From Desulforapulum autotrophicum HRM2 (GTDB lineage Bacteria; Desulfobacterota; Desulfobacteria; Desulfobacterales; Desulfobacteraceae), in the NCBI RefSeq assembly GCF_000020365.1, contig NC_012108.1, positions 4,658,001 through 4,722,000 on the forward strand: a stretch of DNA of 64,000 nucleotides, written 5' to 3'. The position numbers and the translations under genes are program-made. The notes beneath the pieces were generated by a model that had not been told where the DNA came from, did no database searches, and saw only the letters and a program-made list of their open reading frames with translations. Positions 1-7,001 of this stretch are shown here, one piece after another. Numbering within the stretch: position 1 is the first letter of the stretch; the number at the start of each line of letters is the position of its first letter.

Positions 1-605
1 ATCACCGTCACCCGCTTTTCAACGCTGAGCATCTTTAAAAGATCAATAATCTCAGCCCCGGTTTTAAGGTCAAGGTTTCCCGTGGGCTCGTCGGCAAGGA
101 TGATGGCCGGATCATTGGCAAGGGCCCTGGCCACAGCCACCCGCTGCTGCTGACCGCCTGAAAGCTCAAAGGGTTTGTGGTTAAACCGCTCCTTTAACCC
201 CACAAGATCCAGGAGCGCCATGCCCTTGTCCGTGGCATCCGTGGCACTGACTCCGGCAAAAACCATGGGCAGGGTCACGTTTTCAAGGGCCGTCATCACC
301 TGGATAATGTTAAAGGTCTGAAAGATATAACCTATTTTCCGGCACCGAAGCCAGGCAAGCTCATAGGCATCAAGCTGGGCAATGTCCACCTCGTCGATGT
401 AAACGGCACCAGACGAAGGTTTATCAAGCCCGCCGATCATATTGAAAAGGGTGCTCTTGCCCGACCCGGAAGGCCCCATGATCGAAATGTACTCCCCGGC
501 ACGGATGGAAAGATCAATCCCCTTGAGAACGGGCACCACGGTCCTGCCCATGGTGAACGCCTTGGTGACCTGGGTTACCCGGACAATCCAGTTTGTCTCT
601 TCCAT
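1..605 (-). CDS. ABC transporter ATP-binding protein (MacB/LolD type), partial
   Basis: ATPase subunit of a MacB/LolD-type ABC system. The 201 codons visible run off the left edge, so the C-terminus is missing. Walker [10 protein letters not shown] is at residues 44-52, the Q-loop glutamine at 96, the LSGGQ signature at 148-152, and Walker B IILADE with a following NLD at 168-179, all intact. These exporters work with FtsX-like permeases on envelope substrates. The FtsX-like permease gene lies 68 bases upstream on the same strand, so the two probably form one transporter. The ATG at 603-605 was chosen because the protein then starts [10 protein letters not shown], the usual length before the first strand of the ATPase fold. 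The substrate cannot be told from sequence. Confidence 0.93.
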   Translation of the reverse strand, partial: MEETNWIVRVTQVTKAFTMGRTVVPVLKGIDLSIRAGEYISIMGPSGSGKSTLFNMIGGLDKPSSGAVYIDEVDIAQLDAYELAWLRCRKIGYIFQTFNIIQVMTALENVTLPMVFAGVSATDATDKGMALLDLVGLKERFNHKPFELSGGQQQRVAVARALANDPAIILADEPTGNLDLKTGAEIIDLLKMLSVEKRVTV

Positions 606-673
606 CTTTAATCCCCCCTTGTTTTCAACCATGCCCCATACCCACAGAAACAACCTGGCCTGGCACGCCAGGT

Positions 674-1360
674 TCAGGCCCTGGTCCTCATGGCCTCCAC
701 CGGCTGCATTCTTGCTGCCACAAGGGCAGGATATAGGACACCTAAAATGCTCAACAAAGACCCCAGCCCCATTGCCGATCCCAGGGTAAAGACCACGTCT
801 GACCAGGAAATAATGACAAAGACATGGGTACCAAAGGTTAACGCCGAGGTCAAAAGTGCCACAGATATTCCCAGAAAAGCCCCGGCCCCAGCACCGATAA
901 AGCCCTGGATGGTTGCCTCGATCAAAAAAAGCCTCAGGATAAACCGGTCCAGGGCACCCAGACACTTCATGGTGCCGATCTCCCTGAATCGCTCGGTCAC
1001 AGCCATGAGCTGGGTATTGACAATGCCCACCACACACACCAGCAGAGAAAGGGAAAGTATCCAGCGCTGCTTTGGATTATTTCCCGGATCATCCACGTCA
1101 TACCCCTGTTGAACCAGCTTTTCCACGGCAAGGGAATCCTGGGACAGGATAATCCCCTGGGCCACCACAACATTTGTTTTCACATAGCTGTAAAATGAAA
1201 TGGCAAGCACCAGGCTCAGCAGTGTGATGAACGAGCGGAAAAATCTGGCTCGTATGCTCTTGACAGCAATCTCCACGGATTTAAAAAAGGGCAGTGTCAC
1301 CTGCCGCCCAGACCTTGAAACCCTGCGCTCTTGTCGTCTGTTCCAGGAGAATAATACCAT
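674..1360 (-). CDS. FtsX-like ABC transporter permease
   Basis: Permease of 228 residues with an N-terminal membrane segment (about 38-57), a short extracytoplasmic part, then three membrane helices, ending in the MacB/FtsX signature 'LVAARMQPVEAMR'. Usual MacB/LolC proteins have a periplasmic domain of about 200 residues; here it is reduced to about 50, so this is a minimal variant. The ATG at 1358-1360 is preferred to an upstream in-frame start because GGAAGGGG precedes it and it follows the stop of the glycosyltransferase gene by one base, which implies translational coupling. The partner ATPase follows downstream. The role, export or lipoprotein release, is inferred from the family. Confidence 0.87.
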   Translation of the reverse strand: MVLFSWNRRQERRVSRSGRQVTLPFFKSVEIAVKSIRARFFRSFITLLSLVLAISFYSYVKTNVVVAQGIILSQDSLAVEKLVQQGYDVDDPGNNPKQRWILSLSLLVCVVGIVNTQLMAVTERFREIGTMKCLGALDRFILRLFLIEATIQGFIGAGAGAFLGISVALLTSALTFGTHVFVIISWSDVVFTLGSAMGLGSLLSILGVLYPALVAARMQPVEAMRTRA

Positions 1361-1361
1361 A

Positions 1362-2627
1362 CTATGCCCCTTCCGGGGGAGAAGGACACTCCAGGGCGTC
1401 TGTCTCCTTGGATTTATTCCCATTTTTTTTGTTCCTGAAGGTTGATATCCGGGAACAGATCCTGTCAATGCCTGTGAGGGAAAAATCCGCCATGGCCCTG
1501 CGAAAGCATCCAGAATGGGAAAGCATGGCCAGAATTTTCTCCCGCATAAGATCGGGGCTCACCATGGCCCAGGAAATATAATCAAGCAGCCCCTTTTTTT
1601 CCATGGCCATGGCCCGGATGAGTTGTTCCTTGCGGGGGTCCTCCCTGGGAATAACAAGGGAGGGGATCTTAAGGGAAAGGATTTCGCACACGGTGTTGTA
1701 CCCCCCCATGCACACCACAAGATCAGAGGCTGCAAACAGCTGTTCCATGTGGATAAAAAACTGATACACCAGAATCCCAAGGGCCCTTGCCCGTTCATGA
1801 ACAACGGCATTTTCATCATCGGAAAGAAACGGCCCTGTGATGAGAACGGTCTTGAAGGGAAAAGGGTCAGACGATGCTGCCATGATTTCCAGCATGGTGA
1901 GATAGGCGTTGAGCACCCAGAAACCGTCCCCTCCCCCCCCGGTGGTCACCGTCACCAGGCGCTCTTTTGGGTCAAGGGCAAGCTGTTTCTGGATATCCTC
2001 CACCTCAAAGGGCGGAGGCACCTTTCTTGGGATATATCCGGTAAAATAAAGTTTACTGGAAATGGTTTCGGGAATGGCGTACTCAACAACAGGATCATAA
2101 AGGGCCTTGTCCCCGTAAACCCATACCTCAGTATAGAGTCGTTCAACGTTTTCATACACCCCTTTTCCCTGCCAGTTCTGCCTTACCGTATCGGCATCAT
2201 CCATCACATCCCTCAGGCCCAGGACCGTGCAGCAGCCTTTAAGATCCGTGTTGATCCACTCCAGGGTAGGCAGCACTTCGCGTTTCAGCCCCAGGGGTTC
2301 CTTGTCAACAATGAAAAGGTCCGGCCGAAAGGTCTGTGCAGTTGCCAGTACAATGCTCTTTCTTATCTCCAGGGCCTGGACTGGATCAATCCGGATGGAA
2401 AGGGGGAAGTAGTCCTCATTGGAACGCTTGATCATTCCCGGGATACGCACATAGTCAACGCCCATGGGGAACCTGAACCGGCCCGCCATGGGAGACCCTG
2501 TCAAGATGAGGATATTGGTATCCTCAGAGCTTAAATGTTCAGCAATGGCCATGGTGCGTCGGATATGGCCGAGCCCATATGTGTCATGGGAATACATGAG
2601 AATATTAAAGGTGAACTTCTCGTCCAT
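1362..2627 (-). CDS. COG4671-like glycosyltransferase (MurG/GT-B fold)
   Basis: A 421-residue protein with the GT-B layout. The N-terminal 'HDTYGLGHIRR' (residues 14-24) is the glycine-rich loop seen in the predicted glycosyltransferases of COG4671. A mid-protein TTGGGGDG loop and a C-terminal 'MGGYNTVCEILSLKIPSLVIPR' region correspond to the UDP-sugar-binding half of MurG-like enzymes. Start ATG at 2625-2627 has AGGAG upstream. A second member of the same family is at 20298-21458. The gene is followed at one base by the permease gene and preceded by the GSCFA gene at 14 bases, so all are probably co-transcribed. The sugar donor and acceptor are unknown; a cell-surface glycan is the likely product. 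Confidence 0.8.
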   Translation of the reverse strand: MDEKFTFNILMYSHDTYGLGHIRRTMAIAEHLSSEDTNILILTGSPMAGRFRFPMGVDYVRIPGMIKRSNEDYFPLSIRIDPVQALEIRKSIVLATAQTFRPDLFIVDKEPLGLKREVLPTLEWINTDLKGCCTVLGLRDVMDDADTVRQNWQGKGVYENVERLYTEVWVYGDKALYDPVVEYAIPETISSKLYFTGYIPRKVPPPFEVEDIQKQLALDPKERLVTVTTGGGGDGFWVLNAYLTMLEIMAASSDPFPFKTVLITGPFLSDDENAVVHERARALGILVYQFFIHMEQLFAASDLVVCMGGYNTVCEILSLKIPSLVIPREDPRKEQLIRAMAMEKKGLLDYISWAMVSPDLMREKILAMLSHSGCFRRAMADFSLTGIDRICSRISTFRNKKNGNKSKETDALECPSPPEGA

Positions 2628-2641
2628 GGGCAGTCTCCTGA

Positions 2642-3604
2642 CTATAATGAATTTTTTCCTGCGTAAAAGGTAAAGAACTGTTCCATGATGTGATCCACGG
2701 TTTCCTTGCTCACATGGAAATTTTCCTTGCCATCGGCAAAGGGATTCTTTCCCATGATCACCGAATGAAGGATTGCCATCTCATAGGCCGGAAAATACGA
2801 CACATTGTCGTGGTCAGACGCAAATACGTCAGCCACAGCCCTCAAGGTGGATTTGGAATTACAGCTGGCTGAAATCACATCAAGGTCAGTTCTGAAGGTT
2901 GCCCACAGCTGGACGGGAGAAACGGTGATGAGGATCTTGCATTCGGGATTGTGAAGGTGGAGAAGGGTGTGAATCCGTTCAAGATTTTCAAGATTCTCCA
3001 GGTAGCGGGTCACCCGGAACCGATAGCGATCCATGTCTCCCCCCTCGTTGACATAGGGACCTGCTGGCACACAGATAACGGTCTGGTCCTCCTGGTCCTC
3101 CCAGACCTCAGTCATTCCCAGGGTAAGAATAATCACCCGGGCTTTAGTAAGGGCCTTTCTTGAAAAAGAAATATGCTGCTTAAAATCTTTACGCGCCTGT
3201 TTAAGATTGTCATAGAGGACGACCCGGCGAAAGGGGTCCTGGACGGTCTGTGTTTCAGGAGATATCCACCACCGAATGATGGGGTCAAACGATCCAAAGG
3301 TGTATTCAAAAATCTGCCGCATGGAAAAGATGCTGTAGGTCCTCTCCCAGGCGGCACTGGCATGGACCGAGGCGGGGTGGTCACGCTCTTCCTGGATATA
3401 GTTATATCCTTTTTTTATGAGCCGCTTGCGGATCTCCCGGGCAAAACAGGACCCCATGGAGGCGATGGGTGTTGTGTTATCAATGGCAAAATCCGACCTT
3501 TCGGGAAAGGGATAATATTCACTTATGGGAGGATTGTCATAGGATCCCGGCCACACCTGCCAGGTGCTGAAACGATGAATGGGGTACATCTGGGAACGGG
3601 CCAA
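2642..3604 (-). CDS. GSCFA domain protein
   Basis: A 320-residue protein with the family-defining GSCFA motif at residues 51-55 ('ASMGSCFAREI'), followed by 'LTLGMTEVWED' and 'ILITVSPVQLWATFR', as in the PF08885 family, which resembles SGNH/GDSL hydrolases. Members are often encoded with polysaccharide genes, and here the next gene is a glycosyltransferase, so glycan modification is a reasonable inference, though the reaction is not established. The start appears to be TTG at 3602-3604: AAGGAG lies about eight bases before it, while the first ATG (3589) is too far from that site. No signal peptide is seen, so it is probably cytoplasmic. Confidence 0.85.
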   Translation of the reverse strand: MARSQMYPIHRFSTWQVWPGSYDNPPISEYYPFPERSDFAIDNTTPIASMGSCFAREIRKRLIKKGYNYIQEERDHPASVHASAAWERTYSIFSMRQIFEYTFGSFDPIIRWWISPETQTVQDPFRRVVLYDNLKQARKDFKQHISFSRKALTKARVIILTLGMTEVWEDQEDQTVICVPAGPYVNEGGDMDRYRFRVTRYLENLENLERIHTLLHLHNPECKILITVSPVQLWATFRTDLDVISASCNSKSTLRAVADVFASDHDNVSYFPAYEMAILHSVIMGKNPFADGKENFHVSKETVDHIMEQFFTFYAGKNSL

Positions 3605-3816
3605 CCAGGGTTCTCCTTATCAAAAATATAAATATACCAGTCTGTAGCCAAAATCTCTCCATGGGATACCCCCGGCCCTCTGTCCGCATATTTTCCGGGT
3701 TAGTCTGTAAATAATAGAATATCCCAGGTCAAAAGATCAACAAAAATTTACCCCGGACCAAAAGTTAAGCAACCCATGGAAACGTTTTTATCCTGCTATA
3801 AACGCCCTTTTTTTTT

Positions 3817-4070
3817 ATATAACCCACATGTCCTGCGGACACAACGAAGCATGAAACTCGACAATAGTAGGCAGGCGGGAACGGGTGTTGCCCTGAACGG
3901 ATTAAATGGCAACGGTGGACATGAGGTCCAAGGAGTTGCCATTTCCCTCGGAGCAGGCCATGGACGGCCTGCGAGAATGAGAGAAGGGCAACACCCGTTT
4001 CCGCCTGCCGGTCGAAGCGAGTTACATATAAACCCACATGTCCTGACGGACACAACGAAGCATGAAATAC
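3817..4070. repeat. Composite element: 44-base direct repeats bracketing a 25-base inverted repeat
   Basis: A segment beginning near 3817 (cccacatgtcctg..., ending ...aagcatgaaa) recurs near 4026-4070 in the same orientation with one inserted base. Between the copies, 3870-3894 and 3985-4009 are inverted repeats matching at 24 of 25 positions. Inside are a second nested inverted pair (aaatggcaac / gttgccattt) and a hairpin (gcaggccatggacggcctgc). No convincing ORF is present. It could be a small non-autonomous mobile element or a structured RNA; the sequence alone does not decide. Together with the next two entries it accounts for most of the 820 bases without a gene. Confidence 0.75.
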
Positions 4071-4106
4071 GATGATACAGAGCAGGCGATAGTACCATTC
4101 CGCCCC

Positions 4107-4305
4107 CTTTGGTTACCCTGACCGGAACGGTAAACGTCGGGGGGATTTCTGCCCTTCCAGACTAAAGCGCAGGAACTGCGGGCTAAAGTCCTCAAACAGC
4201 CTGCGCTTCTTAACGCCTGGAAGGGCAAAAATCCTATCCCCTTTGGTTTACAATGTTCCGATCAGGGAAACCAAAGAGGGCTCGAAAGTCGAGACTTTCA
4301 CAATG
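4107..4305. repeat. Long imperfect palindrome; its right arm is repeated inverted at 32881-33004
   Basis: The left arm (about 4107-4172: ctttggttaccctgaccgg... then gatttctgcccttccag...gcgcagg) is mirrored by the right arm (about 4199-4280: cctgcgc...ctggaagggcaaaaatc, then gttccgatcagggaaaccaaag), giving a potential 170-base stem-loop centred near 4187. The stretch 4182-4305 also has a copy of about 90 percent identity on the opposite strand at 32881-33004, 28 kb away. No protein is supported in either copy. This fits a dispersed chromosomal repeat that folds as RNA or DNA. Confidence 0.75.
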
Positions 4306-4331
4306 ATGTTTCGACATGAGTTTCTTATAAA

Positions 4332-4376
4332 AACCGGCACGGCCGGAGCAAGGGATCTGCTCCGGCCGTGCCGGTT
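4332..4376. repeat. Perfect 19-bp inverted repeat, GC-rich (repeat family A)
   Basis: Arms 4332-4350 and 4358-4376 are perfectly complementary around a 7-base loop (agggatc). The core GGCCGGAGC/GCTCCGGCC also occurs at 4942-5030 and 58243-58330, and in a diverged form at 57747-57830. This copy lies 50 bases beyond the stop of the flavin-binding gene (4427), so it could also end that transcript, although no U-run follows on that strand. Confidence 0.8.
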
Positions 4377-4426
4377 ATTGGGAAAATTTCAACGGCCCGG
4401 GGCCATAGGGTCTTTTTTCCAAATTT

Positions 4427-4837
4427 TCAGACCAGTTTTTTTCCAGCCCCAGGTCCGGGAGACACCCCATAAATCCCGTCCACATGGATGATAACCGCAC
4501 CCTTGGATTTCAGGGGGAACCCGGCTTTAGCACTGCGTTCTTCCATCCAGCGCGCCGTATCCTCAAACCGCTTGCCAGTGGTTTCAACGATGGCGGTTCC
4601 CTTGATCTGGTAGCCCTCATGGCCTTCCCACCAGGTGACAGCAACCTTGGGATTGGCCATGAGGTTTTCCAGGGTTTTGTTGAAAAACTGATCTGAAATA
4701 AGGATCGTCTCGTCGTCAATAATCTTTTTAGCGCCAATGGGCACGGCATTAGGCGTTCCATCCACAGTTGCCGTTGCAAGAATGGCAGTGGGAACCTTTT
4801 CAAAAAGGGCTTTTATTCGATTTGTCATCTTAGCCAT
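4427..4837 (-). CDS. Pyridoxamine 5'-phosphate oxidase-family flavin-binding protein
   Basis: A 136-residue protein with the split-barrel flavin-binding fold: 'PTAILATATVDGTPNAVPIGAKKI' at the N-terminus, then 'FFNKTLENLMANPKVAVTWWEG', both typical of small PNPOx-like proteins that bind FMN, F420 or heme. It is shorter than true PdxH and lacks its C-terminal PLP-binding region, so it is probably an oxidoreductase of unknown substrate. Three ATGs lie close together. The one at 4835-4837 has AGGAG six bases upstream, while the first (4843) touches the Shine-Dalgarno, so 4837 is chosen. It stands alone between repeat-rich regions. Confidence 0.85.
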   Translation of the reverse strand: MAKMTNRIKALFEKVPTAILATATVDGTPNAVPIGAKKIIDDETILISDQFFNKTLENLMANPKVAVTWWEGHEGYQIKGTAIVETTGKRFEDTARWMEERSAKAGFPLKSKGAVIIHVDGIYGVSPGPGAGKKLV

Positions 4838-4941
4838 ATCCATCTCCTTTGAATTTAATTTTGGCGGTATTGCGGGTCAACCATTTGACCCCCATGGACT
4901 ATGCCCCCAACAGAAAAAAATGTCAAATCACACGAAGTTTT

Positions 4942-5030
4942 ATATGAAACACCCCCCAAACTATTGTCAATGACGGTTTTTCAAAATTTGTTGAGGCCGG
5001 AGCCATATCGCGCTCCGGCCGTGCCGGTTA
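4942..5030 (+). repeat. Repeat family A, copy 2
   Basis: Starts with ATATGAAACAC and a CTATTGTCAATG stretch and ends in a hairpin with arms GGCCGGAGC and GCTCCGGCC followed by GTGCCGGTTA. The same head-plus-hairpin layout recurs at 57747-57830 and 58243-58330. It is non-coding and lies between the divergent flavin-binding and porin genes. Confidence 0.75.
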
Positions 5031-5168
5031 TAGCAAACGGGAACGTCGGTAATTTATGTCTCAAGTTGTTTTCTCGTTGGGATATGGGTAATAGCTGCGA
5101 ATTTATTCTTTTCTGCATCTCCAGCATACCCCCTATAGCCTTTCCAGGGGAGCAAGCCGTTCTTTAAC

Positions 5169-5196
5169 GGTAACGCAACCCAACGTTAAGTAACGC
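5169..5196 (+). promoter_or_regulatory. Putative activator-binding cluster upstream of the porin
   Basis: Three related words lie within 28 bases: GGTAACGC (5169-5176), AACGTTA (5182-5188) and GTAACGC (5190-5196). The same words GGTAACGC and TAACGTTA occur between the octaheme cytochrome and its divergent sigma-54 activator (26231-26258, 26378-26385). The cluster is 100-127 bases before the sigma-54 promoter at 5296, a usual position for an enhancer-binding protein. Its function is inferred. Confidence 0.5.
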
Positions 5197-5295
5197 TTTA
5201 AATACATGCAAATCAAATCAGGTGACCCGATGATAACTAATATAATCAAAATTATTTCAGATAGTTAAAAAAAATAAAGGCAAATTCAAAGAAAC

Positions 5296-5310
5296 TGGCC
5301 CTTCCCTTGC
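5296..5310 (+). promoter_or_regulatory. Sigma-54 (-24/-12) promoter of the porin gene
   Basis: TGGCCCTTCCCTTGC matches the TGGCACGNNNNTTGC consensus at all but two defined positions, with GG and GC correctly spaced. Transcription would start near 5322, giving a leader of about 76 bases before the porin ATG at 5398, which has CGGAGGA upstream. Confidence 0.65.
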
Positions 5311-5397
5311 TAATGTATATGTAACCAAGGGTATCCATACCAGTTAAAGGGACTGGCATGCATCTGTTTCAACCCCAACACCGTTACGGAGGAAAAG

Positions 5398-6855
5398 ATG
5401 AGCAAAATTGAGAGAATCACCCACAAATCATTTATGTACACCCCGGCAATCATCGTGCTGCTGGCTGCAATCCTGGCTTTCAGCCCTTTAAACGCAACTG
5501 CCATGACCTTTGATGCTGGAGAAATGGGAAAGATGGAGGTGAGTGGCGCCATCAAGGCCAGCTTTGGCGCAACCCAGTACCTGGATTTTGTGGACAACAA
5601 TTCCAAGGGAGACGATGCAGATTTTGACGCAACAAGGGAATTAAATCTCAGGGTCGACTGGATTTTAAACGATAACCTGAAAGGTGTTGTAAGCTTTCAG
5701 ATAGGAGAAGGATCCACGGGCGGATATTTTGGATCAACCGATGCCGCAGTGGGGGGGGAGGAAGACGGCGATTTAATCCTGGAACTTGACAAGCTATATA
5801 TTGATTACACAACAAATGGCGGCGTGAACTTTAAATTAGGCTCCCAGAGCTTTAACCTCCATGAAATTGCCTATGGTTCGAACATTTTCTATGAAACCCC
5901 ACCCGGCGTTACCATGATGGCACCGTTGTCCGAAACCGTCTCCCTGGAGGTAGGCTGGTTCAGGATGGCGGATCTCATGGATGATTCGGAAAGCGAAACC
6001 GACGACCAGGCCGATTTTATTTTTGCCAAAATGCCCCTTTCCATGGGTACCGTCAAGGTGACCCCCTGGGCAGCCTATGCCAACATCCAGGAAGATGTAA
6101 TTGACACTGACGAGGATAATAATTACTACAAATACGCCTATTTTGACTATCCCGGTCTGCTCACAGGCGCCAACAGCGCCATCACCAATGCCAATCCCAC
6201 AGACAATGTAAACGCATATTACCTGGGTGCCTCCATTCAATTCTCCCCCAACAAAAATCTTGCCGTCAGTGCAAGCGCAACCTATGGCGACATGGACTGG
6301 CAAACAGCCACTGTGGATGCAAGCATCTCCGGTTTTTTCACCGACCTTGTGGTTGACTACAAAATGGCGTCCATGACCCCTGAATTTTTTGTACTTTATG
6401 GCAACGGTCCAGATGCCGATGATTCAGACATCGACATGATGCCCGTCCTCATTGGTGGACCAACCTACACCTCCTCCTACTTTGGCGGCAGCCGTTTCAA
6501 CGACAACATGTTTGACTCCTATGATTCAACCTATGCCACATCCATGTGGGCCGTAGGTTTCAAGCTCAAAGACATTAGAACTGGGGAAAGACTCACCCAT
6601 GAATTCCAGATCATGTATGCAGAGGGTACTGCCGATGACTCGATTTTTCAATCACCAGATGACATTCTCCTGAACGAGGACGAAAGCCTTGTGGAGGTCA
6701 ACTTCAATTCAGAATTCCAGGTGATGAAGCACCTTGTTTTTGCAACTGAACTGGGCTATATAACCTTTGACGAAGACAGCGACTATAATGAGGAGATCAA
6801 CGGCGATGTGGAAGATTTCTGGAAAATCGCCTGTTCCATTGAGTTAAGCTTCTAG
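5398..6855 (+). CDS. Outer-membrane beta-barrel porin
   Basis: A 485-residue protein with a long signal peptide (residues about 1-36: charged start, hydrophobic stretch 17-29, 'LNATA' before a likely cleavage site). The mature chain is acidic, rich in Asp/Asn/Gly, and built of alternating amphipathic strands. It ends in 'IACSIELSF', with the terminal phenylalanine expected for Bam recognition. It resembles porins of anaerobic deltaproteobacteria without a nameable substrate. Repeated acidic patches (DDSESETDD, DADDSDID) could bind cations. The gene stands alone with a sigma-54 promoter and a hairpin after it. The shared upstream words with the octaheme cytochrome suggest co-regulation and perhaps entry of an electron acceptor; this is inference. 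Confidence 0.83.
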   Translation: MSKIERITHKSFMYTPAIIVLLAAILAFSPLNATAMTFDAGEMGKMEVSGAIKASFGATQYLDFVDNNSKGDDADFDATRELNLRVDWILNDNLKGVVSFQIGEGSTGGYFGSTDAAVGGEEDGDLILELDKLYIDYTTNGGVNFKLGSQSFNLHEIAYGSNIFYETPPGVTMMAPLSETVSLEVGWFRMADLMDDSESETDDQADFIFAKMPLSMGTVKVTPWAAYANIQEDVIDTDEDNNYYKYAYFDYPGLLTGANSAITNANPTDNVNAYYLGASIQFSPNKNLAVSASATYGDMDWQTATVDASISGFFTDLVVDYKMASMTPEFFVLYGNGPDADDSDIDMMPVLIGGPTYTSSYFGGSRFNDNMFDSYDSTYATSMWAVGFKLKDIRTGERLTHEFQIMYAEGTADDSIFQSPDDILLNEDESLVEVNFNSEFQVMKHLVFATELGYITFDEDSDYNEEINGDVEDFWKIACSIELSF

Positions 6856-6936
6856 ATAGACCCGGACCATGGCTGTCGTTTTTTTATATTGAATCCTTGT
6901 TACCATGGTACAGTCATGGCATAAAGAGTATAGATT

Positions 6937-6967
6937 GGTGCTGGCCGGAACCCAACCGGCCGGCACC
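6937..6967 (+). terminator. Hairpin downstream of the porin gene
   Basis: Arms GGTGCTGGCCGG (6937-6948) and CCGGCCGGCACC (6956-6967) pair over 12 positions with one G-U. There is no strong U-tract, so it may end transcription inefficiently or protect the mRNA end. Confidence 0.45.
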
Positions 6968-7001
6968 CTTATAACAATAGACAGCAACCGGGACTTCCTC
7001 C

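Noticed and set aside
1515-2534. A 339-codon plus-strand frame opposite the glycosyltransferase
   Set aside because: Shadow of the minus-strand gene, which has clear GT-B motifs and ribosome site.
3817-4070. CRISPR array
   Set aside because: Only two direct repeats, 209 bases apart, with inverted repeats between; no spacer pattern and no cas genes.
5836-6303. A 155-codon minus-strand frame in the porin
   Set aside because: Antisense shadow of the beta-barrel gene; no motif.
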